Source: Cubamyces lactineus
Lineage: Eukaryota; Basidiomycota; Agaricomycetes; Polyporales; Polyporaceae
Direction: 5' to 3'
Assembly (NCBI GenBank): GCA_022376465.1
Contig: JACDTU010000004.1
Location: 1,488,001 to 1,552,000 of the forward strand
DNA length: 64,000 bases
Below the pieces are notes generated by a model. It saw nothing but the letters and a program-made list of their open reading frames with translations, was not told where the DNA came from and made no database searches. Positions 12,103 to 24,448 of the stretch are shown piece after piece; positions within the stretch are counted from its first letter, which is position 1, and each line of letters begins with the position of its first letter. The position numbers and the translations under genes are program-made.

Positions 12103-13335
12103 CGCGCGGGAGTTGATTAGCAGCGTGGCAGAATAAATATTCGTGTCTGACCTGTAGCGGACCGGTCTCGAGTTGGACCTCATGAAGAACCACGGACGAT
12201 CAAGACACATGATGAAGTCCAGTGCCTTCAGACGGTACGCGGGAGTTCTACCGGGTATTGCGAGGGCGTATATGGGCGGATTAGCGTAAAGAAGCCATTA
12301 GATACCGTGTCATATGATGAGAGTTATCAACAACTCCTGGCTGACCGGTTGACCAGTGACTCGGCATCCAGGCGAGATCGCAGACGGCACGCGGGCGGCC
12401 ATTGACGCGATATTACTTCGAGGCTTGGAGGGTAACGCGTCGACGGGCCAGAGGTCAGTATAGTGCTCACATACCGGAGAAATAGGCCGGGCCTTAGATA
12501 ACAAATTCTGCGGTCGGGGACGAGAACTTACTGCACAGACCGGTCGGTATATGGTAGAATGCACGGGAGCCGCACTGTACGCGTACATGCTAGTGAGCAT
12601 AGGCGTACCGGCGGCCGACTGGATGTAAAACTTGGCGTCGACATATTCTAAGCATACGCAAAGCTCATGGCACTGCGGACCTGAATTGGATGTGGACAGG
12701 ACAGGTATGTGGGAGAAGACATGTTTGTGCAAGCGCTGTATACGGCACGTAAGAGTCCGGCCGGTGTGTTGAGGATATCTGAGGATAGCCGACGGGCTGT
12801 TCTGCATGGGTGCTAATGTCAGCACAGAATGTCATTGGTAAGCATACTCCGGGGATAGGACGAGACTTGGCAATTGCGGATGGGAACACATTGCGACAGA
12901 GAGACGACGCGAAGATGAGGTAGGAACGAACGGATGGCGAACATCCGGATAAGTTGGGCAGAAGACGGATGTACAAGGCGATGCAGAACGGTCGACGGAG
13001 TGGCATTGCGCTGCAGGAGGCAGGGCTGGACGTCAGACGCAGACGCTGGCCGCCGCAGCAACAGCGCATTCAGCCTGCAGAAGCTATCACGTGCGTCGAC
13101 ATCACCGACATCCCTGCCCATATAAGGGAAGCTACGACCGAGAAGTCACGTAAGCGAGGGTAAATGTGCTTATGTACGCCTTCTCCCTCCTCTCCCGTCT
13201 TTGCTTTCTGTCCGCTCTAATCTTACGCCGCGTCCGGCCCTTCTTCTTCTTCGCCCGCCTCGCCCTCCTCTCCTCGTCGTCGCCCGTCGCTTCTTGCCCT
13301 CAACTCTCATCTCGCGCTCCGCAATCCCGCACGCA
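12103..13335. other. Divergent intergenic region, 1.2 kb
   Basis: Lies between the GH20 start (-) and the SNF2-RING start (+). The 171-codon minus frame at 12310-12825 starts with GTG and shows no family features. I see no convincing gene; the region should hold two promoters. Confidence 0.6.
13088..13127 (+). promoter_or_regulatory. E-box CACGTG and TATA-like element before the SNF2-RING gene
   Basis: CACGTG lies at 13088-13093 and TATAAG at 13121-13126, in the order and spacing of a promoter, about 210-250 bp before the ATG at 13336. A long pyrimidine-rich stretch follows (about 13160-13330), as is common in fungal 5' leaders. Use is inferred. Confidence 0.4.
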
Positions 13336-16300
13336 ATGGCCTCTCACGCAGGCACCACCACCGCCTTCTCGCGTTCATACGCGCAGGCCAACCCTATCGA
13401 TCTCACTCTAGACGACGACGACGAGGAGATTCACACCACCGAGCGGATGTCCAAACGGCAATGTAACAGCTCCAGAGCATTCAACGCTAGTTGTACGCCT
13501 TCCGGCAACAACACCCCTCTCTCCAGACACCAGTCCTCTTCCGGGCTTTCTCCGGCTATGTCTCTCTCCAGTCTTGCGCCGCATACCGCACCAGTCAGTT
13601 CATATTCTTCCCAGCCTGGTCCTTCATCATCGTACTACAATCCCGATGGCTCTATCGCGAACGCCGCGCGACCGCCACTTTTCAAAGGTCCGTCAAACTC
13701 TGCAGCTTTCTTCCAACCAAGGCCGCAGGCGGCCCCGGCCTATAATCCCCTCGACCCCTCACCTCCTTCACAATCTCACACCAACGGGGAGTCCTCTTCC
13801 AATGCAAGGTCGCGCCAAGTGATCGACCTCACGGATTCACCCTCGCCGCCGCCTGCTCTTGCACGTCCTCCGCCACCGCCGCCACCGCCTGCTAACTCCC
13901 AGCAGCTCAACCCAAGTCTTGGGAATCTGCCCATGGATTTGCCTCCGAAGACCCCCGTCTGCATCGGGATGCTCCCTGCTACTGCCCTTGTGTTATACCC
14001 CATTCCGTATCTCGTCCCGCAAGATCCTAACTCACCGGAGGCCGAATGGGCGCCTGTCCGGTTACAGTATGAACACCTTGAGAACAAGCCCAGCGGGTCC
14101 TCGGAGACCATCAATGTGCGGCCACCGTCGTCAAAAGCTCCGACCGGGGAGGTCATCCCTGGTGAGACATTCGCTGTGGTGGAACAGAAGGTTGCGACAC
14201 CTCTAGGTCCTATGCTCGGCAAGGGTCTCATCCGCTTAGACGCGAAGATACGAAGGGGAGGCCGTCATGTGAGTCGACCTGTGTTTCCAGCTGAATGCAT
14301 ACTCACATCTCGTAGCTGCCGATTCTGCAATTGCAAATGTTAGTCTGGACTCCCAAAGGCAATATTCCCGTTGTTTCCGCCTATATGCACCAGAATGGCT
14401 TGTATTTAGACCATCCCACCCTGCCATCAGACATTGAGTTCGTGTCTTCCGGTTACTACTACAATCCCCATAATCCTCCTCCAGGCGGGTATCAGCGCGC
14501 CCCTGCTGCCAACACCAGACCTGGGTACATGGGACCAGGCGGCAATAGCTACAGATCGTGGAGCTCTCCCGCCGTTTCTGGCAAAAGCGTCGAGGTTCAG
14601 CGAAGTCAGGTTGACGAGCTGTTCAGAAGCTTGAAAGGCGGCGACGAACTTGAAGAAGCCGACCCTCGTAAGTATTGATTATTTTTTATCAAATGATGGG
14701 GTTGGAACACACGCTGATGCGTACTGCATGTGCAGCACCGGAAATTGCTACAACGCTTTATCCACACCAGCGCAAGGCTCTCACGTTCCTCCTTGCAAGG
14801 GAACAGGAATGGGAGGTCGCGGGCGGCAGGAAACTCTCCCTCTGGCAAGAGCGAACCAATCCGCTCTCTCAGCAGACATCTTGGGTAAACGTTGTGACTC
14901 AAGCCGAGGTCTTTTCTAAGCCCGATGAAGCCAAAGGCGCCATTCTCGCCGACGATGTACGTGCCTTCCAATTGTTCACGCGTTTGTGAGTATATATGTT
15001 GAACGAAGACATGCTACAGATGGGTCTGGGGAAGACAATTACTTGCGTGTCTCTCATCGCTGCGACAATGCGCTCGGCTCACGCATTTGCCGAGGCCCCT
15101 CTCACCCCACCTCCAACGCCCCCTCCTCAATCGTCAGACCCGCCAATACTCGCGTCGCATTTTCAGGGCAGCGTTTGGAACATCCCGCCCATGGCTTCCA
15201 CGTCCACAGCCTCCTCTTCCAAAGCGAAGGCCAAGGCTGCGCGTGAACAAGATCGTGTCGAAGCACAGTATACCCGCGCATGTCGTATCAAGATGAAGAG
15301 CCGCGCGACGCTGATCATCTGCCCGCTCTCCACAGTTGTCAACTGGGAGGATCAATTCAAGGAGCATTGGCGTGGGGAGGTGATTGTATGCGGCGGACAG
15401 GGCAGCTTGAACCCATCATCACAGCCTTCCGCGTCTGTCTCGAACTTGTCTACGCCGACTGGCTCTCAGGTGGACATCAAGACGGAGGCACCCGCCAAGT
15501 TCACCCGCGTTCGCGAGGGACCGCCTCTACGCGTATACGTCTACCACGGGAATGCGCGACGTCTGGAGCCCGCTTTCCTAGCGGACTTTGACGCCGTGAT
15601 CACTACCTACTCGACACTTGCGTCCGAGTTCTCGAAACAGACGAAGAGCCTCGAAGCGGACGATGACGACGACGACGGCGCGAGCAGCGAGGGCTTTGTT
15701 GAGGTGGATGAAACTGGCAGACCGGTAACAAAGCCGCCGAAGAGTAAGAAGGCGGCGAAGAAGCGCAAGAAGGCGGTCGGGCCTGTCGTCGAGGCGACCA
15801 GCCCGCTGCAGAGCATCCATTGGTTCAGAGTTGTCTTGGACGAGGCACAGTGAGTACCATCTTGTCAGTGTCTGCGCAGTGTTCTCAACAGCGGCGTACT
15901 CGTTTGAAAAGTTCGATCAAGGAGGTTAGTACGGTCGGGTGCCGCGCGTCCTGCGACCTCGCCGCGGATCGTCGTCTGTGCCTCACAGGTACCCCCGTAC
16001 AGAACAAGCTCGACGACGTCTACGCTCTGATCAAGTTCTTGCGATTGGCACCGTTCGATGATAAGAACACCTGGAACGAGTACATCGGTACGCCCGTGAA
16101 GTTCGCGCAGCCGCTCGGGGTCGCCCGCCTACAGACGATCATGCGTTGCATCACGCTTCGCCGCACGAAGGAGTCCCGCGCCGAAGACGGGAAGAAGATT
16201 CTGTCCCTGCCTCCTCGTCGGGACGAGCTCCGCTATCTCAAGTTCGACGAGCACGAGCGCGCGATTTACGATCGCTTCTTCACGGAGTCAAAGGCCGAGT

Positions 16301-17728
16301 TTCACGAGCTGTCGCACAAGAACGAGGTCATGAAGAACTATGTCGGCATCCTGCAGAAGATCCTCCGCCTACGTCAGATATGCGACCACTTCGAGCTTGT
16401 CCAGAACAAGGGGCTCGGGCTCCCCGGAGACGCTACCCCCGCGTACGAGGACGTCGTCGCCTCTGTCGCTCGCGACGGTATTAACCTCCAGCGCGCGGCG
16501 GTTATCTTTTCTCTTCTCAAGGAAGCGGGCACGGCGCAGTGTGTGGAGTGCGCGTGCGAGCTCTCGCTCCCCATGGACGCGAACAACGAAGGCATGGCTG
16601 AAGTCGACGCCCCCGCGGCACCCACCAAGCGCGGGCGCAAGCCGAAGGCGTCTGCGTCTCGGTCCTCGACACGGCAAAACAGTCCGTCTGGTCCGCATCC
16701 GGTGCTTACGCGATGTCAGCATCTGTTCTGCATTCAGTGCTTCCGGAACTCAACATTCCCCGGGTGGCCCAACGTCGCACCAGAGACGCAACGATGCTGC
16801 TCGACCTGTCAGGCGGCGCTCACGCCATCGGATGCGGTGCAGATCGACCTCGACTGTAGCTTGCTCGAGAGCATCATGTCTGGCGGGGCGCCGAAGAAGA
16901 AGGGTGCGAGGAAGGAGAAGCGGCAGAAGGGGATCGCGTTTGAGGACTTCCATCCGTCGACGAAGGTCAAGGCGCTCATGAACGACCTCATCCAATTCTC
17001 GAAGGCGAACCCGTACTCGGCCAACTATGATCCCAGTTCGATCGAGGTGCAGATGGTCGACAACGAGGGCAATTGCCTTGACGATGGAGTGACGAAGACT
17101 GTCGTATTGTACGTTTTCCTCCTTGCCGATTGGCGATCTGGTCACTCATCCGCCGTTCCGCAGCTCGCAGTGGACCAGCATGCTTGACAAGTGAGTAACG
17201 GCTTTCTGTCTAGGTGCATACATTCGTCCTGACGACGCGGCACTAGAATCGAAGACGCCCTCGAGATTGCAAATATCCGGTACGACCGCCTTGACGGAAC
17301 TATGAAACGTGACGAGCGAACCCGGGCAATGGATGCGCTCAAGCACGATCCCGGCTGCGAGGTGCTGCTCGTCAGCTTGAAGGCCGGCGGAGTTGGTCTC
17401 AATCTGACCGCTGCCCAACGCGTGTATCTCATGGATCCGTACTGGAACCCGGCCGTGGAGAACCAGGCGGTGGATCGTATTGTAAGTAGTCCGCAATTCA
17501 CATAAGTCCCCGCACGCGATGTTCACGTCGTTTCAATAGCATCGTCTCGGGCAAACCCGACCGGTCACCACGGTTAAGCTCATCATTGAGAACTCGATCG
17601 AGGCCCGCCTTCTCGAGGTCCAGAAGAAGAAGACGGAGCTCGCGAACCTCACGCTGGGCCCGCCTCTGAGCAAGTCCGACATCCAAGCGCGGCGGATGGA
17701 GGAGCTCCAGCAGCTCTTTGCTTCCTAA
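13336..17728 (+). CDS. SNF2-family translocase with internal RING finger (HLTF/Rad5/Uls1 type)
   Basis: Predicted DNA translocase and ubiquitin or SUMO-linked ligase in genome maintenance or transcription. The N-terminus is disordered and Pro/Ser-rich, with two likely SUMO-interacting motifs, IDLTLDDDDEE (near residue 20) and VIDLTDSPSP. A central beta-rich region (PVCIGMLPATALVLYPIPYL; LPILQLQMLVWTPKGNIPVV) precedes the helicase. Motif I is DDMGLGKTITCVSL and motif II DEAHSIKE, the His codon being made across the intron 15850-15911. LCLTGTPVQNKLDDVYALIK and LRRTKES follow. A RING finger sits between the lobes: CVECACELSL ... LTRCQHLFCIQCF ... CCSTCQAAL. The second lobe ends with LVSLKAGGVGLNLTAAQRV and RIHRLGQTRPVTTVKL. 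An insert of about 90 residues (Pro-rich, then Lys-rich) follows motif Ia. ATG at 13336, stop TAA 17726-17728. Which yeast protein is the true ortholog cannot be settled here. Confidence 0.85.
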
Positions 17729-17960
17729 GTTATCACGAACTTACCTTATCGTATTGTGTATTCTTTCCCTCGTACTGTATATCCCCCGCTTAACCCTCGT
17801 CGTGTCGTCGCTATGTTTTCTTGCTGTATCACCGTAAAAGCCTGTCTGCGACGGACTTGCGCGTCGGTCGGTAACTGGTCGCTGAGGTAGGAAGTATAGA
17901 GATGCAATAAACTCTGCATGTATTCAATCAAATTGCACTAGCTACAGATGCGAGATTCGT

Positions 17961-20540
17961 CTAGAACGCGAAGTGGGCAGCGTTCTTGCGCCGGCCGAGC
18001 GCGTACACCAGGATTTGGGAGACGAAGAGGCCGATGGTTACACCAATCGCAACCTGGATCATACGGATGCCTAGTTCGAAACTGCTTGAGTACTGCTGGG
18101 CGGAGCTGCTGTAGTTCTGGATCAGGCCTCCTCCGTTACCGATCGCGGACTAAAATGGTGGTGAGCGGGCTGGCCGACACACACGATACGAACTCACTCA
18201 CCGGGACGAGGAAGAGCACGCCGGTGACCATGGACGTGAACGCCGTCCCGCCGACGACGCGCGAGTAGATGTTCCCGCAGAGGCCGATGATGAGCGCGCC
18301 AAAGGCGGAGACGATGTCGCCGCGGTCGGAGATGAGGTAGTTCGCGCCCTTGTTCGCGGCGTACGCCGCGCACGAGAACGCGACCATCACGGGGAGCTGC
18401 ACGCTCCGGATCCCCTGCAGGTTCGCGATCGACGAGCAGGTGGAGTAGATCGGCACCAGGAAGAGCATCGTCCACCACGGGAAGGGCTGCCTGTACCACG
18501 GCCAAGCGGGGTTGCGGTAGCACCCTGAATAAACGCTACGTGAGTGACGGAGCGGTAGAGAGAATCGAGAGATGCTTTGTGACCTTTGATGATATGGCTC
18601 GTTCCAGAATCTGCGGTCTCCATGAAGGTAAACGTGCCGCCCAGTTGCGAGAGTGGCAGGGAAGTGTTGCTGTTAAGGAGGTACCCGTGGAACGTTTCAG
18701 AATCGAGCATTGCTGTCGCGGCCAGATTGCGACGGGCGTGGGGGTTGACTAGAAGGTAGAAATCCGAGCCAATTGTGAGACCGAAGCCCTGCAGACAAGT
18801 ATACAGTGAGTGTTTGTGCCCTCGTGTGTCAAATCTTGGACGTACAAGGAACAGGGTATAGATGATGGCGTAAACCATGCGCACGGAGCCACAGAGGATA
18901 TTCCTGGAGGTCAACTCCAGAGCTGCGATCACTGAATGCATGGCGGATGAGCACAAATTATGATACGGTGGAAGCAAGCGCACTCACAAATTGTAAATCC
19001 GGGCAAGATTAGGACTACTCCGGCGGAGGAAATAGCGCTGTAGCAGAAAAGATTGCCAGGGAGTGTCCCGAGAAGCCGAGCGATGAACGAGACGACAATG
19101 GAGACTGAGATCCTGCAGGTAGGTCAGCAAGCAGCATGCATAGCAGTGCGTCAAAGTCACTCACTCGTAGACATTCGCATAGATAGAACTCTTGGACGCT
19201 GCGTTCAGTCCGAGGTACTGGAGCACCGACGCGCTCGCCCCGCTGACAAACATATCCACGATCGAGCCCCCAAACGAAAGCACACAGATGATCGACGCGC
19301 AGAAGAACGCCAACAAGCAACGTGTCCAAATATTATACAGCGGACGCGCCTGGAGGATGCGCTTGAGCTGCTCGCAGCCCTCGGTCGCGCCGATCTTGTC
19401 GTGCAGCACGTCGCGGTACACGAGGTGGACCTTGTGCAGCGACGTGAGCGCGACGCGCCCGCCCGCGCGCACAAAGTGCGTCTCGGACGTGCGCGTGTCC
19501 GTGTCCATGAACGTGACCATGATCAGGTTCGGGAGGTGCACGAACGTGACGTGCACGTCCAGGATCTCGCCCGCCGAGTGCAGCTGCGACTCGATCCGGT
19601 GCGAGGGCGCCCCGAACGAGAGCAGCGCTTTCGCGAGGCGCAGGATGAACTTCTGGCGCGCGACGTAGTCTGCACGGAGGGTAGACGATGGTCAGACGCT
19701 GTCCGACCCGAGGTGCGAGCGATACTCACCCTCGACGTGGTGCACGATCTGCGACCGCCTGCGCTCCCTCACCATCCGCGCCTTTTCCTTATACCCCAAG
19801 CTCATCGACGAGCTCTGCGCCGCGCCCTCGCCATGCCCATCGTCCTGCTCGTACAGCGACGACGTCTTCGCCATCCTAAAATGATGGTCCCCCGGCACAT
19901 GCAAATGCGGCACATGCGGGACATGGATCCTCCCGCTCGGCCGCCCGTTCCCTATTCCATGCGCCATCCCGAACCGGATGAGCGCACCCACGACGCCCCC
20001 GTTCGTGCTCCCGAGCCGCCTCGCCCTCGGGCGCCCCCCACCTCCGCCTTCACCGTCGTCGCTGTCGATCCCGCGCCCCTCCTCGAGCGAGCTGAACGTC
20101 CGCTCGAGCCCCCGCCCCGGCCCGCGCATGCACATGCTCGAGTCCATGCTGGACGACCGGCGGGAGAGGCGCGCCCGCTGTGCGCGCGCCTCCGCGTGTT
20201 GCTCCCGGATCTCCGAGTCCATGGTGGATGACCGACGGAGAAGCCCGCTGCGCTTCGGCGGGGCGTTCGGAGGGTCGGGGCGCGTCTGTGTGCCTCGAGG
20301 CTGAGATTGAGATTGGGGCTGAGGCTGGGGTTTCCTTGGGCTGGGTACGGTACGGTGTACGCCGTCGAAGTACGAGGTCGCGTTAGAGAGCTTCCTGGGG
20401 TGTGGAGTCGGGTACTGCTGGTACCCCGAGCGCGGGGGAGACGAGGTGCGGTCGCGGTCGCGGGTGTCTGGAGCGGCATTGGAGGGCGAGAACTGGATGC
20501 TGCGCTTGCGCGGCGGAGGCGGCGACTCGGAGGACGACAT
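17961..20540 (-). CDS. ThrE/DUF1212 family multi-pass membrane protein (Prm10-like)
   Basis: Family of threonine/serine exporter-like proteins; the yeast member is pheromone-regulated membrane protein Prm10. After a disordered, Ser/Arg/Pro-rich N-terminal tail of roughly 260 residues (starts MSSSESPPPPRKRS), the conserved soluble part appears: FILRLAKALLSFGAPSHRIE and VHVTFVHLPNLIMVTFMD. At least eight hydrophobic segments follow, such as CLLAFFCASIICVLSFGGSI, ALIIGLCGNIYSRVVGGTAF and VAIGVTIGLFVSQILVYALG. The protein ends RRKNAAHFAF. ATG at 20538-20540, stop at 17961-17963, several introns. The tail holds repeated RRSS(S/T)MDS units, which look like basophilic-kinase sites (inference). Substrate and membrane location are unknown. 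Confidence 0.8.
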
Positions 20541-21269
20541 CGCGGAGAGACTAGTGTGTGGATGGTAGCGGATGCGATGAAAGACCAGCTTTCGGGGTAG
20601 GATACTGAGGTTGCAAAAAGGTGAATGAGCGACACAAGGCTAGATGAGGCGCAACCGTGGGTCATACCTTGGACAAGAGTCTGAGGCTGACCCAACCAGA
20701 CAATCGGGTAGTGCTTCGGCTGCATGTCAGCCCGAGTCCGTAGCTAGTTGAAAAACGAACATGTCAGCCCCAACATACCAGGCCTAATCGAAGTAGCTAT
20801 TCGGATGAGATCGCGATGCACGGAACACATCACAACCACCCGAAACCCAGACACGAACATAAACATCGTACCTGGCACCACACTACAACCTCTGAACCAC
20901 CCTCGCGCCCAGAGGCGCGGTGTAGAGCAAAAGCAAAAGGAAAGCATGGTATACAAGTCTATGCGGTCGTCGTCGGATGCGCCATGGGTGTGGATGGTAT
21001 ACATACATATGAATAACTACCGGTTGTCCGTCATATGTGCATGATTCTCTCTTGTCGCCCGTCGGGTGCCGCGCCGGCCCTGTCTTCCGAGTCTACTTCT
21101 TGTCTCCCTCTGGAATCTCAGCCTCCAATCCTCTCATAATAGCTCAAGCAAGAAAGCAGTGGAACAGAGGAGCCGTCATATCGCATCGCATCGCAGTCGT
21201 AACGTGAAGCCGTCTCAAGGTCGTCAGTATCTTCGCTGTCGTCGTCCCAGGAATCAAGAGCACCCGCGG
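20541..21269. other. Intergenic region, 729 bp
   Basis: Between two minus-strand genes: the promoter of the ThrE-like gene and the 3' region of the methyltransferase gene. I see no gene, tRNA or repeat. Confidence 0.55.
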
Positions 21270-23651
21270 TCACGACTCCTTCACGCCGACGAGCAGCCGC
21301 ACCTTGCGACACGGCGGCTCCGGCTCGCCCGTGTCCGCGAGGCGCTGCGCGGCGAGGATGTCTTCGCGCAGCGCGCACTCCTCCTCGATCTCCGCCTTCG
21401 AGAGCGGGTCCCGCCGCGGGAGCTCCCACCCGTTCTGCACGAGCGAGTGCCAGAGCGCGATGCGCCCGCGCATGTCGCTGTTTCCGTGATGCGAACATCG
21501 TCAGCTCACCGTGAAGTAAAATATGATGTAGAAGAGAAAAGCGAGGGGACGGGACACACCTCTGGTACAGATCCACAGCTTGCTCGAACCGCGCCCTGCT
21601 CGCCTGCTCACTATAATCCTCATCGCGCCACCCAAAGCGGCGCAGCGCCGGGTCCTGCGCACTGACTCGTGCCGCGAGCTCCTCCCACATCGCCTCCTTC
21701 GTCGACAGCACAAAGGTGACGGCGCGGTAGAGGTGCATGAATTGCGAATGCGCGTCCTGCGCCTGCACGGTGTCGAACGGGATCAGGTCCACCGCGTGGT
21801 CCCCGCCGAGCGACGTGCTCTCCTCCGAGGACGCGAAGAGCATCACCGACGGCCGCCGGCTTGCCTTCGCCGCGGCTGCCGCGAACGAGCCCCCGGACGA
21901 GTGCGAGCCCGTCTGGCTCGTCGTTGACCGGATAGAGTGTGGCTCGGAGTCTCGTCGGGACGCGCGAGAGGGGCCGTTGCTGTTGGGGCCTACACTGCTG
22001 TGCGTGCCATTGCCAGCTCCATTGCCGTTCGAGGTGCTGTTTTGGTGGCTCTCCTCGCGAAGGGAGCACATGGACGGGGACGGGGAGATGGCTTCCTTCA
22101 CGCTCCCCGCTGACGTGGGCAGCGTAGAGGTCGGGGAATGGGACAGCGAGAGGTCGAGCGTGTGGTCCGTCAGAAGCGGGCTGAGAAGGCTCGACACACT
22201 GCCCGAGCCCGAAGGCTCGGATGCGCCGTCCCTGTTAGAGAAGCTGCTGCTATTCGAAGCGCCTTCCGCGCCCGCGAGCGGGGCGAACGGCGCGAGGGGC
22301 GGTGTGGAGAAGTTGAGCACGGGCGGGGACAGAACCCGGTCGAAGAACGCTGCGAAGTATCCGGGAAGACATGCTGTGCGAGCGTCGGCCGGACGTCAGT
22401 TCTATCCATCTTCCCGGCACATCTCAGAGAATGGATGAAACGCACAGCTAGGAGTCGGGTTGATGAACCGCTGGGCCCAGACGTCGTTGAAGAGCGTTTC
22501 GAGCAGCTCGTGCTCGTGCGTGAGTTCGGAGGTATCAGAGGGAGAGGGGTATGTGAGATGCTGCTGCACAGCGCCGGGGTATATGGTTGAGGGCCCGCGT
22601 CCGTGGGCACGGAGAGGGTTAGTGTACCATCGAGGTAATACAGGGAATATCGCGTCTGTGACATAAGTGTGAGCATAGGAGAATTAATGAGCACCAATAT
22701 AGCCGCATATACCTTCTTCCAATATCTCGACAGTCGCGCCGGGCTTCATCACTCTGCGGATCTCCTATGCGTCTCCGTCAGCTACCGACAGCATCCATAC
22801 CTGATCATCTAAACTCACTTCAAACACGGAGTACCACTATCGGCGAGCTCAGCATGCCTCGATACGGAAGACAAGGAGTCGCGTACCTTGTTCTCGGGTA
22901 TGCCGAGCGCCACGCACTGCATGTGAACATGGTCGAACTCGTCGTCGTCAAACGGCAGCTTGTTTCTCAAGCTGGACGGCCATTAACGTACAGACCGCGT
23001 AATCGAGGTGCAGGGGGAGCTTACATGTTCGTATGGACCCATTCTACCCGCTGGGCTATTTCTGGCTCAAGGACCTGGAGCGGGACTTGCATGTTGACCA
23101 TGTCTATCCCAACCTACACCCACGTCAACACGGAGGCAACGGCTGGGAGCGCGAGAGGGTCAGCTCACGAAAGTGGACTCTGGCCATGCTTTGGCGGAGG
23201 ATAGGACCCAGAGACCGAGCTGTAAGCGCGATGAGGGTCACGCGAGAGAGGTACGCGGGATGAGGCGGGCTTACGCCTGTTCCAATGTCGAGACATCGCT
23301 TGGGCGGGTGGTCCTTGAAGTCGATGAAGGAGGCAGAGCCCTTGGACTCTACTATCATGGCGTTGTCCATGCATTGTCTTGCGTCATGGTGATGTCAGGG
23401 TAGAAGGCGCAGAGGGTGCAGGGTGGTACGCACAGTTCGACGACGTCCCGATCAAAAGAGCACGGATAAGGGGCCTTGTCCCTGTCGTAGGCGTGAAGCT
23501 TTGAGCCGTGGCGGTATATGAACTGGTGCTCCTTTCCTCGGGGGAGTCTGCGGGATGATTCTGGGGAGTGCATGTGTTCTCTGTAGGAGGCGGCGGAGGA
23601 GCTGCAGCTGGGGCGGGTCTGGCGGGGGATGTGCGGATGAGGGGGACCCAT
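21270..23651 (-). CDS. SAM-dependent methyltransferase with long Ser-rich insertion
   Basis: Class I methyltransferase. The start region reads MGPPHPHIPRQTRPS, followed by HQFIYRHGSKLHAYDRDKAP and MIVESKGSASFIDFKDHPPK. Motif I is RCLDIGTGLGLWVLSSAKAW, joined over a short intron; then the acidic motif VGIDMVNMQVPLQ, EWVHTN, and LPFDDDEFDHVHMQCVALGI (post-I region). After GATVEILEE and FPVLPRWYTN comes LLETLFNDVWAQRFINPTPS, followed by a low-complexity Ser/Thr/Gly/Asn-rich block of about 150 residues. The C-terminus is helical (EAMWEELAARVSAQDPALRR; DMRGRIALWHSLVQNGWELP) and ends CRKVRLLVGVKES at 21270. The fold resembles the broad fungal group that includes LaeA-like and UMTA enzymes, but nothing identifies the substrate. 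At least seven introns. Confidence 0.75.
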
Positions 23652-24448
23652 TGTTCAGGGTGGTGAGGACATGGAGGGGGAGAAGGAGAAGGCGAGGAGA
23701 GACATGGGAGGAGGGGGAGACAGGACAGGACCCGAGACGCGAGCCCGGGACGGATTCGAATCTTCGCACTCTCTCAGCGTCCTCGTCCTCCAGCTCCTAC
23801 CCCAGACGCCCGTCTCAACGGCAACTCTATTCTCTCTCTCGCTTGCCCCGATCCCTATCTTCGCCTATTTCCCCGCGTCGTGCCTGGCCATCGCCTGCAC
23901 ACCTCACCGCCACATCGCCCGTTACGCGATATCCCGACGCTAGCGACACCATATGCATGCACATCGGGCAGAGGCTCCTCGAGAGACCATATGAATCCGC
24001 GGAGAGCGCTGGGGGAAGGGCAAGGATCCGGAGCCGGGGGAGGATGGGAGACGGATCCGAGGGAACGAGGCAGGTCGTAGGCACTGATCGTCCCGGACTT
24101 AGGTTTTCGTCAGTCCTACAGCGGTCCAGACGTCGCCCTCGTCCTCCCCGCCCGTGTTTCCTCGACGACGGTGTGATCGTCTGCGATCTCGCCGCGCACG
24201 CCCACGGCCACCGACTCCGCCGCGACGACGAAGGAGGATACAGGCTGAGAGACACGTGCTGGCGAGTTGTCTGGCCGAGGAGTCAGATAAGATCATCCAA
24301 CGTCATCTGCACAAAGCCAGAGTCACCTGCACATCCGGATCCGATCGCGTACTATAGCTGCTATATACACAACTTTCCCCGTCCTGCGGTAGACACCGTA
24401 CAGACCTCCAGCCACCATCGTCTCAACCGCGCTGATTGATCGCACAAC
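23652..24448. other. Divergent intergenic region, 797 bp
   Basis: Shared upstream region of the methyltransferase (-) and the GTPase (+). The 294-codon plus frame at 23555-24439 is Arg/Ser-rich, overlaps the start of the methyltransferase and shows no domain, so I do not call it a gene. Purine-rich runs near 23600-23740 are the 5' leader of the minus gene. Confidence 0.55.

Noticed and set aside
12310..12825. 171-codon frame on the minus strand between GH20 and SNF2-RING genes
   Set aside because: It begins with GTG, not ATG, has no family motif and mixed composition unlike nearby proteins.
15839..15850. DEAQ as motif II of the SNF2-RING protein
   Set aside because: Reading through gives Gln, but the intron 15850-15911 splits the codon and splicing gives DEAH followed by SIKE, the usual form.
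19053..20231. 392-codon plus-strand frame
   Set aside because: It is the antisense of the ThrE-like gene. It is extremely Arg/Pro-rich, as expected for the reverse of GC-rich coding sequence.
23555..24439. 294-codon plus-strand frame
   Set aside because: Arg/Ser-rich, overlaps the first exon of the methyltransferase on the other strand and shows no domain.
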